Below, piece after piece: positions 15,872-20,739 of a stretch of DNA of 20,739 nt. Position 1 is the stretch's first letter. The number at the start of each line of letters is the position of its first letter. This DNA comes from Candidatus Firestoneibacteriota bacterium. GTDB taxonomy: Bacteria; JACRDZ01. The position numbers and the translations under genes are program-made. The stretch lies in assembly GCA_016212735.1 (NCBI GenBank), contig JACRDZ010000004.1, positions 1-20,739 of the forward strand, read 5' to 3'. The notes under the pieces are model-generated. The model made no database searches. It worked only from the letters and a program-made list of their open reading frames with translations, and was not told the origin of the DNA.

Positions 15872-17323
15872 ATGCATTACATGAATCCATTTGATTTTGT
15901 TGAATTTGTTAAAGAAATAAATCGTAAAACCATAAATGAGTGGAATGGTTTAAACGGAAATAAACTTTTTTCCGGACGGATTTATTTAACATTAAAAACA
16001 ATTACACCTTTAAATATTTCAGGTGAAATAAAAATTAATCCAGATGCAAAAAGTATATCCGAAAAAAAGTTTTATAAACAAAAATACAGTAACTCCTTAT
16101 TGCCTTGCATCCCGGCTAACAGCATTAAAGGCATGTTAAGGTCTTATATAGAAGCACTTACAAATGGATTCGTATCAAGTTATAATTTAGAATATAAAAA
16201 AGAAAAGACTAAAAGAAATATTGGATTTAAAGCTGAAGAAGTTATTTATCGTCAATTTCAGCTTCCAAAAGTATTTGATTATTATTCAACTCCAGTGGAT
16301 ATTTCATCTTTTCTTTTTGGATTAACAGCACTTCCATCTGAAGATAAAAAAAAATTTGTCGGTGCATTGAAAGCAAAAATTGAATTTAGTGATGTTTTTT
16401 TCAATAACGATGAAATTAAAATTTATACTGCATTGGATTTACCAGATGAAAAAGTTCCTTTCGGAGTCCCAAAACCACAAAAAAATAATTGGTGGTATTT
16501 TATGCCCGAAAAAATTACAAAAAACAACATGGGCAACGCCGAATTTATTGGAAGTAAATATAGAGGAAGAAAATTTTATTTTCATCAAGATCCAAAACAA
16601 TGCATCAAATATTATTATGAAGAATGGAAGCATCAAAAACTTATAAAATATAATGCCGAATGTATAGATTCAGATAAAGCATCAATACCTTTTTACATTA
16701 ATTTTAATAAAGTCCCTGAATCACTTCTTAAGCTTTTATTGACTGCTCTTTGTCCAGGGAGAACAGTTCGTCATAAACTTGGTTCATTAAAACCTTTTGG
16801 ATTTGGCTCAGTTGAGTTTAATATTGAAAAAATACTTTTTCAAAAAAATGGTTGGGACAGATTCGAATCTATTAAAGTAACAGAAGCAACCGTTTTAGAA
16901 GAAGATCAAGAATTAAAAAAGCTAATTGAAAAATTTAAGGAAAGAAAAGAACCCAATAGAGAAATAAGTGTTATTGAAGATGAACTGATTAAAGAAGGAC
17001 TTATTAATGAAAACACATGGAAAGCATTAAGGTTTATATTGCATTGTCCTGAAAATCTAAAAGAAGATAATAGAAAATTTATCTATCCAATTTTTAGAAA
17101 AAAAGAAAACGGTGAGATTTTGACTGCAAAACAAAAAGGTTTTGCTCAAACAGTACGTTATGAAAATGAGTATAGCAGTAAAATATCAATGAAGGATTTG
17201 AGAGAAATAGTAGTTGAATTATTTGAAGATGTGACAAACGGAAAACAAACAATAGATTTTGATTTTTATCAAACAAAAGCGGATAATTTTACATATATTA
17301 AAAGAAATGCAGGATTATTATGA
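15872..17323 (+). CDS. Large Cas7-like RAMP protein with C-terminal helical extension
   Basis: In this 483-residue protein the RAMP part spans about residues 30-325: TITPLNISG (43-51), signature CIPANSIKGMLRSYIEAL (79-96), SSFLFGLTALP (145-155), YRGRKFYFHQD (230-240) and the glycine-rich loop HKLGSLKPFGFGSVEF (301-316). The GRKFY block is, as I recall, shared by large type III-D RAMP proteins. Residues 330-483 form a charged, mostly helical tail not expected in a minimal Cas7. No separate small subunit (Cas11/Csm2) gene is present, so this tail is a candidate to do that job, which is inference only. It is the last gene of the cassette. Its TGA stop lies at the junction with the HEPN remnant. 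Confidence 0.72.
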   Translation: MHYMNPFDFVEFVKEINRKTINEWNGLNGNKLFSGRIYLTLKTITPLNISGEIKINPDAKSISEKKFYKQKYSNSLLPCIPANSIKGMLRSYIEALTNGFVSSYNLEYKKEKTKRNIGFKAEEVIYRQFQLPKVFDYYSTPVDISSFLFGLTALPSEDKKKFVGALKAKIEFSDVFFNNDEIKIYTALDLPDEKVPFGVPKPQKNNWWYFMPEKITKNNMGNAEFIGSKYRGRKFYFHQDPKQCIKYYYEEWKHQKLIKYNAECIDSDKASIPFYINFNKVPESLLKLLLTALCPGRTVRHKLGSLKPFGFGSVEFNIEKILFQKNGWDRFESIKVTEATVLEEDQELKKLIEKFKERKEPNREISVIEDELIKEGLINENTWKALRFILHCPENLKEDNRKFIYPIFRKKENGEILTAKQKGFAQTVRYENEYSSKISMKDLREIVVELFEDVTNGKQTIDFDFYQTKADNFTYIKRNAGLL

Positions 17324-17552
17324 TTCCGTTCCTAATATAAATAATCTTATTAAGTTAGCCAAAAATATTAAATTATCTTTAACATATGAACAAAAACAGT
17401 TATTAGTTGGAATAACTCGTTTTAATATTGCAGCAAGATATCCTGATTTTAAACAAGAATTTTATAAAACTTGTACAAAGGAATTTACTGAAGAATATTT
17501 TTTTAAGATTAAGGAGTTATACAAATGGCTATTATTGCAAATGAAGCTATAG
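17307..17552 (+). pseudogene. HEPN-domain protein, N-terminus missing
   Basis: The reading frame from about 17316 encodes SVPNINNLIKLAKNIKLSLT, then EQKQLL, FNIAARYPDFK and EEYFFKIKELYKWLL. These are the C-terminal two thirds of small HEPN proteins that pair with MNT nucleotidyltransferases. The first helices, roughly 45 residues, are absent, and the reading frame upstream lies inside the RAMP gene. The first available ATG is 17307 (or 17259, out of frame within the RAMP coding region). The Pro-x-(I/H)-x-N-L position that usually reads P-K-I-H has Asn instead of His. It overlaps the MNT start by 28 nt, as intact pairs do. The loss of the head coincides with the end of the CRISPR cassette. Confidence 0.7.
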
Positions 17553-17851
17553 AGATATCGGAAAAATTTCTTAAATTGATAAAAAATGCAAATATCCGAA
17601 TTGAGAGAGCTGTTTTATTTGGTTCATATGCAACAGGAAACGCAAAGAAATGGAGCGATATTGATCTTGCTATTGTTTCACCTGATTTTTCCGGTATAAC
17701 ATTCTATGATAATAAAATGTTAATCCCTTATCTATTAAAAGTTGATTCCCGTATTGAGTTACATCCATTCAAACCCGATGATTTTAGTGAAGATAATAAT
17801 TTTTTTGTTAAAGAAATAGTTAAAAATGGGATAGAATTAAAAATTAACTAA
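17525..17851 (+). CDS. MNT-type minimal nucleotidyltransferase (antitoxin of HEPN-MNT)
   Basis: The 108-residue cytosolic nucleotidyltransferase has the motif GSYATG (33-38) followed by WSDIDLAIVS (43-52), giving the GS...DxD active site with Asp45 and Asp47, and an acidic third position around Glu78 (RIELHPF). Members of HEPN-MNT pairs silence the HEPN RNase by AMPylation, as known from characterised pairs. An AAGGAG Shine-Dalgarno sits 9 nt before the ATG. The enzyme looks complete while its HEPN partner has lost its N-terminus, so the pair is probably no longer a working toxin-antitoxin system. A promoter-like sequence follows at 17861-17890. Confidence 0.88.
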   Translation: MAIIANEAIEISEKFLKLIKNANIRIERAVLFGSYATGNAKKWSDIDLAIVSPDFSGITFYDNKMLIPYLLKVDSRIELHPFKPDDFSEDNNFFVKEIVKNGIELKIN

Positions 17852-17860
17852 AATATCAAA

Positions 17861-17890
17861 TTGACATATTAATTATCTTTGCGGTATATT
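17861..17890 (+). promoter_or_regulatory. Candidate promoter for the YgiT/HicBA stretch
   Basis: TTGACA (17861-17866) and TATATT (17885-17890) are separated by 18 bp. It lies 10 nt after the MNT stop and about 180 nt before the YgiT-type gene. Confidence 0.5.
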
Positions 17891-18066
17891 TAAAAATCAT
17901 CAGGGTTCTCTTGCGGAGGAGCTTTTAAACTCAAGACAGGAAGAATTAAAACCTGAAGAAGAAAAAAATACTGGATTCATACGCTCTTCTATGGTTATTG
18001 CTATATTATTACAGCGTATAAACCCGATTTAGAACATTTTGGATCAGATTATAAAACGAGGAGATA
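17865..18066 (+). pseudogene. Possible remnant of a small gene, unidentified
   Basis: One frame is open from 17865 to 18032 without a start codon and reads as protein-like (QGSLAEELLNSRQEELKPEE, then MVIAILLQRINP). A one-base shift at about 18021-18025 would continue with DLEHFGSDYKTRR to the TAA at 18064-18066, next to the YgiT start. It could be the decayed partner of the YgiT gene. I do not recognise the family. Confidence 0.3.
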
Positions 18067-18068
18067 AA

Positions 18069-18308
18069 ATGATTAAAGCGTTGCCTGGTAAATGTCCACT
18101 TTGCGGTGGTACTAAAAAAGCAGGAAAAACTATTTTTACAGTTGATTTGGGATTTGGTGTTGTGGTGGTGAGAGATGTTCCTGCAACTGTATGTTCCCAG
18201 TGTGGAGCGGATTGGATTAAAGACTCAATTTCTTCTAAATTAGAAGAAATTGTGAATGATGCCCGTCAGAAACATCATCTAGTAGAAATTGCATCAATGG
18301 CTATTTAA
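18069..18308 (+). CDS. YgiT-type zinc-finger protein (MqsA N-domain-like)
   Basis: The 79-residue protein has two CxxC pairs, Cys9/Cys12 (CPLCGG) and Cys42/Cys45 (CSQCGADW), as in the zinc-binding N-terminal domain of MqsA antitoxins. It lacks the C-terminal helix-turn-helix domain of full-length MqsA, as is usual for free-standing YgiT-type proteins. The ATG at 18069 is preferred to the TTG at 18039 because GAGGAG (18058-18063) lies 5 nt before it. Such proteins normally follow a small toxin gene. None is intact here, though the broken frame just upstream may be what is left of it. HicBA follows 42 nt later. Confidence 0.85.
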   Translation: MIKALPGKCPLCGGTKKAGKTIFTVDLGFGVVVVRDVPATVCSQCGADWIKDSISSKLEEIVNDARQKHHLVEIASMAI

Positions 18309-18350
18309 AGTATAATAATAAACTCATAGTTAAAAAAAGGAGGAATAAAA

Positions 18351-18593
18351 ATGACAATTAGAACCTATCGTAATTCGAATAAAAATGAAATAATATTTCT
18401 TATAGAAGAAGACCCTGAAGGTGGATATAATGCTCAAGCTATTGGGGAGTCAATTTTTACTCAAGGGGATACAATTTCTGAATTGAAGCATAATATAAAG
18501 GAAGCATTAAGTTGTCATTTTGAAAGTGAAAAAGATATTCCAAATATAATAAGACTTCATTTTGTAAACGAGGAAATTTTATCATATGCCTAA
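18351..18593 (+). CDS. hicB: HicB-family antitoxin
   Basis: The 80-residue HicB-type protein has the partial RNase H-like fold pattern: IFLIEEDPEGGYNAQAIG (23-40), GESIFTQGDTISELKHNIKE, and a short C-terminal segment. It should bind and neutralise HicA. No clear C-terminal DNA-binding domain is present, as in short HicB variants. A very strong AAGGAGG ribosome site (18337-18343) precedes the ATG. The stop overlaps the hicA start by 8 nt. The order antitoxin-toxin is the less common but known HicBA arrangement. Confidence 0.87.
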   Translation: MTIRTYRNSNKNEIIFLIEEDPEGGYNAQAIGESIFTQGDTISELKHNIKEALSCHFESEKDIPNIIRLHFVNEEILSYA

Positions 18594-18837
18594 AATACCA
18601 AGAGAATTGTCTGGAAGGGATCTAATAAAAATATTACAAAAATATGGATATCGGGCAACAAGACAAGCTGGCAGCCATATTAGATTGACAGGCAATTTTA
18701 AAAATATAGAACATCATATAACTATTCCAGACCATGATATTGTTAAAATAGGGACTTTAAACAAAATAATTAAAGAGGTTGCTAATTATTTGGAGATCGA
18801 CAAACAGATACTGATAAAAACATTTTTTAATTCTTGA
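18586..18837 (+). CDS. hicA: HicA-family mRNA interferase toxin
   Basis: The 83-residue dsRBD-like protein begins KIPRELSGRDLIKILQKYGY. The catalytic His31 lies in QAGSHIRLTG, and a HHITIPDHD strand and IGTLNKIIKEVA helix follow, all characteristic of HicA. It cleaves mRNAs when not bound by HicB. Length and catalytic residue are normal, so it is probably active. It is translationally coupled to hicB by overlap. Confidence 0.92.
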   Translation: MPKIPRELSGRDLIKILQKYGYRATRQAGSHIRLTGNFKNIEHHITIPDHDIVKIGTLNKIIKEVANYLEIDKQILIKTFFNS

Positions 18838-18861
18838 AAAATAAGAATTCGAAGATCGTAG

Positions 18862-18877
18862 AGTATTTAAAAATACT
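18862..18877. other. Short AT-rich hairpin between hicA and cas6
   Basis: AGTATTT (18862-18868) and AAATACT (18871-18877) are perfect inverted arms with a 2-nt loop. There is no T-run, so termination is doubtful. It may be a weak terminator or an operator-like site 20 nt before cas6. Confidence 0.3.
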
Positions 18878-18897
18878 AAATAATTATTTGGTGTAAT

Positions 18898-19848
18898 ATG
18901 AATACTATTTCCAAACTTTTTTTCCACAAATACCGCATTAATCTCAAAGCTAAGGAATTGATTTCTCTTCCTGAATATAAAGGGTTTGCCTTGCGAGGGG
19001 TGTTTGGGTGGGCACTCAGGCGGATTGTGTGTGTAACTAGGGATAAAGAGTGCAGTAAATGTATGCTCAAATTAAAATGTGTTTATTCCGCTATAATGGA
19101 ATCACCAGTACCTGCCGATCATCCGGAAAGCAGAAAATACAAAAATGCTCCGCATCCCTATATTATTATTCCTCCGGCTGCAAAAAAGAGATATTTTAAA
19201 CCAGGGGATATTCTGTCTTTTGAGTTCGTGCTTATTGGCAAAGCAAATGATTATCTGCCGTATTTTGTTTATACATTTACAGAAATGGGAAAACTGGGAA
19301 TTGGTCATCATAAAGGAAAATTTGATGTGGCATCGGTTGAGGAATTAAGATTTGATGGGTCTGTAATAGAAATATATAATGATAATAATAAAATTCTTAA
19401 AAATCCGGATAATAGAATTGACTATAGTTTCTTTAAAAATAAAGAAGTAAATAATAATGATGCAATAACAATAGATTTCGAAACTCCGGCAAGGATAAAA
19501 GTAAATGATAACCTATCATCAGATTTATCTTTTAAAGTTTTGATTGAACGATTATCAGAAAGAGCATGTTTGCTTGCTCATTTTCATTGCGGAGCAGAAC
19601 TTGTAAGCTTTGAAGAATTCGCTGTTGATTCTGGAAAAGTTGAAATTATTGATAATAAACTTGAATGGGTTGACTGGGTGAGATATTCCTCAAGACAGGA
19701 TACAAAAATGAATTTCGGCGGATGTATTGGGAAAATAACTTACAAAGGCGATTTTCAAAAATATTTACCACTTTTGAAATTAGGGGAACATATTCATGTT
19801 GGTAAAGCAACAACATTTGGGCTTGGGAAATATAGGATAATAAGTTAA
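18898..19848 (+). CDS. cas6: CRISPR pre-crRNA endoribonuclease Cas6
   Basis: The 316-residue Cas6 is of the larger RAMP type. It begins with FFHKYRINLKAKEL and FALRGVFGWALRRIVC (30-45). Four cysteines follow at 45, 52, 55 and 61 (C-x6-C-x2-C-x5-C), probably a metal site. Next come PHPYIIIPP, LIGKANDYLPYFVYTFTEMG (about 112-131) with GIGHHKGKFDV, and the C-terminal glycine-rich RNA-binding loop GKATTFGLGKYRI (302-314). It would cut the repeat RNA to supply crRNAs to the RAMP/Cas10 complex encoded 1.6 kb upstream. It is separated from that cassette by HEPN-MNT, YgiT and HicBA genes, so it is transcribed apart. The ribosome site is weak (GGTG). Confidence 0.9.
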   Translation: MNTISKLFFHKYRINLKAKELISLPEYKGFALRGVFGWALRRIVCVTRDKECSKCMLKLKCVYSAIMESPVPADHPESRKYKNAPHPYIIIPPAAKKRYFKPGDILSFEFVLIGKANDYLPYFVYTFTEMGKLGIGHHKGKFDVASVEELRFDGSVIEIYNDNNKILKNPDNRIDYSFFKNKEVNNNDAITIDFETPARIKVNDNLSSDLSFKVLIERLSERACLLAHFHCGAELVSFEEFAVDSGKVEIIDNKLEWVDWVRYSSRQDTKMNFGGCIGKITYKGDFQKYLPLLKLGEHIHVGKATTFGLGKYRIIS

Positions 19849-19855
19849 CTTTTTC

Positions 19856-19884
19856 TTGACATACACACGATATATGAGTATGAT
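19856..19884 (+). promoter_or_regulatory. Strong promoter of the MazEF-like pair
   Basis: TTGACA (19856-19861), 17-bp spacer, TATGAT (19879-19884). The predicted start is around 19890-19892, at most a few nt before the ATG at 19893, so the mRNA may be leaderless. An inverted repeat ATGAT-N5-ATCAT (19880-19894) covers the -10 and the start codon and could be the autoregulatory operator. Confidence 0.7.
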
Positions 19885-19892
19885 TCATTATC

Positions 19893-20141
19893 ATGAAAAA
19901 TCAAATGAAACTAAATAAAATTAGAGTTAATGTTATCTTGCCTTCTCAGACTATTAATCTTCTTGATCGAGTGATAAAAAAAGGTGAGCGAAGTCGTATT
20001 ATCAATGAAGCAATAAAATCTTACCTTCGGAAAGTTAGCCGAATAAAGCTTAAAGAACAACTGAAAGAAGGGGCACTTAAAAGAGCAGATCGCGATCTTT
20101 TATTAGCAGAGGAATGGTTTTCTCTTGAGAATGAATTATGA
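19893..20141 (+). CDS. Ribbon-helix-helix antitoxin of a MazEF-like pair
   Basis: The 82-residue protein has a ribbon-helix-helix N-terminus: a strand, KIRVNVILPSQTINLLDRVI, then a helix with GERSRIINEAIKSYLRKV. A charged helical C-terminal tail (DLLLAEEWFSLENEL) fits toxin-binding antitoxin tails. It probably dimerises on its own promoter and neutralises the MazF-like toxin that overlaps it by 4 nt (ATGA). No ribosome site is visible before ATG 19893, in keeping with a possible leaderless start. ATG 19905 is an alternative. Confidence 0.85.
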   Translation: MKNQMKLNKIRVNVILPSQTINLLDRVIKKGERSRIINEAIKSYLRKVSRIKLKEQLKEGALKRADRDLLLAEEWFSLENEL

Positions 20142-20509
20142 CTGAGGATTATAAAATAATAACTCCTAAGCGTGGTGAGATTTATTTGGTAAACTTTGAT
20201 CCGACTATTGGCGCAGAGATCAAAAAGACCAGACCGGCTTTAATTGTGCAAAATGATATAGCTAATCGCTATAGTCCAATTACTATTGTAACTGCAATTA
20301 GCTCTCAATTTGAAGAACATTTATATCCTACAGAAATTTTAATTGAACCTCCAGAAGGTGGCTTGGGAAACAATTCAGTTGTACTTTTAAACCAAATTCG
20401 TTCAATCGATAAAAAAAGATTAATAAAACGATTGGGAAAAGTAGAGATTGAGACAATGGATAAAATTGATCGGGCATTAATGATAAGCTTATCCCTTGCA
20501 GATATTTAA
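20138..20509 (+). CDS. mazF: MazF/PemK-family mRNA interferase toxin
   Basis: The 123-residue endoribonuclease has the family signatures PKRGEIYLVNFDPTIGAEIK (10-29), KTRPALIVQND (30-40), PITIVTAISS and VVLLNQIRSIDKKRL. The conserved Arg of KRGEIY and the SH3-like barrel pattern are intact, and length is normal, so the toxin is probably active. It would cleave mRNA at short sequences when the antitoxin is depleted. It is the last gene in the window. Confidence 0.95.
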   Translation: MTEDYKIITPKRGEIYLVNFDPTIGAEIKKTRPALIVQNDIANRYSPITIVTAISSQFEEHLYPTEILIEPPEGGLGNNSVVLLNQIRSIDKKRLIKRLGKVEIETMDKIDRALMISLSLADI

Positions 20510-20558
20510 AAGGTGATGCAATGAGAGATCAAGCGATTAAAATAAACAGAATAAACAA

Positions 20559-20570
20559 GCTCTTTGACAA
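20559..20570 (+). promoter_or_regulatory. boxA-like antitermination motif, candidate leader RNA start
   Basis: GCTCTTTGACAA closely resembles boxA (TGCTCTTTAACA), the Nus-factor site found in rRNA leaders and in some CRISPR leaders. The gene-free stretch 20510-20739 around it has no convincing open frame and no repeat unit. It may be a leader whose rRNA operon or CRISPR array begins beyond the window. The TTGACA inside has no matching -10 at 17 bp. Confidence 0.4.
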
Positions 20571-20739
20571 TTGTATATGACCGTTCGCGGGACAGGGAAA
20601 ACGCACTAAAAATCTTTAAAAACCAACCACTTTCATAAGATAATTATTGTCCCAACCTGCTTTAAGCCTTTTCCCTTTTATTCCCAATTTTAAACTTTTT
20701 TCTTGTCGTAAAAGATTTAATACTATTTGCCGTATTACA

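Noticed and set aside
18039..18068. Upstream TTG start of the YgiT-type protein
   Set aside because: The GAGGAG site at 18058-18063 points to ATG 18069, and the family begins close to the first CxxC.
20564..20592. Sigma-70 promoter at TTGACA in the right-end region
   Set aside because: The base run at 17-18 bp spacing is GC-rich (CGCGGG) and not a -10 box. boxA explains the motif better.
1..20739. CRISPR repeat array
   Set aside because: I found no regularly spaced direct repeats of 25-40 bp anywhere in the window, including both ends and the gene-free stretches.

Overview
The window is a visibly AT-rich bacterial chromosome segment. Its composition, the haem/sirohaem/CcsA gene cluster, the many small toxin-antitoxin modules and the palindromic repeat elements suggest an uncultured Gram-negative-type anaerobe or microaerophile. 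The sequence alone does not place it more precisely.

Layout. (1) 1-1440: a small accessory zone with two copies of a hairpin-rich repeat, a truncated antitoxin behind a 20-bp palindromic operator, a small membrane-anchored helical protein and a Uma2-family nuclease. (2) 1461-3720: a CHASE2-transmembrane class III adenylate cyclase facing a cold-shock protein on the other strand. A strong terminator lies between them. (3) 3878-7680 (minus strand): a compact housekeeping operon in the transcription order precorrin-2 dehydrogenase, CcsA-like haem-handling protein, glutamyl-tRNA reductase (hemA) and porphobilinogen deaminase (hemC). A recognisable sigma-70-type promoter lies at 7714-7742. The 3' end of hemA carries an in-frame palindromic element. 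(4) 7681-8128: a decayed LytTR-type response regulator and a promoter. (5) 8129-17323: a type III CRISPR effector cassette, most like subtype III-D. It starts with two decayed copies of a CorA-like membrane effector. Next come an HD-less Cas10 with an AGDEF palm motif, a Cas7-Csx10 fusion and three further Cas7/RAMP proteins, all tightly overlapping. (6) 17317-18837: a defence or stability island with a beheaded HEPN gene plus an intact MNT nucleotidyltransferase, a YgiT-type zinc-finger protein and HicB-HicA. (7) 18898-20509: Cas6 and a MazE/MazF-like pair. (8) 20510-20739: no gene, but a boxA-like antitermination motif that could mark the start of a CRISPR leader running out of the window.

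How it works together. Cas6 would process crRNA for the RAMP/Cas10 complex. Cas10 has no DNase (HD) domain, so its likely output is a nucleotide second messenger. The expected receptor is the CorA-like membrane protein encoded immediately upstream. Both copies of that effector gene look damaged: one lacks its start and its membrane segments, and the other has frameshifts and an internal deletion. No cas1, cas2 or repeat array is visible. The most interesting question is whether this is a type III system that has lost its membrane effector, or one that expresses it in pieces or by recoding.
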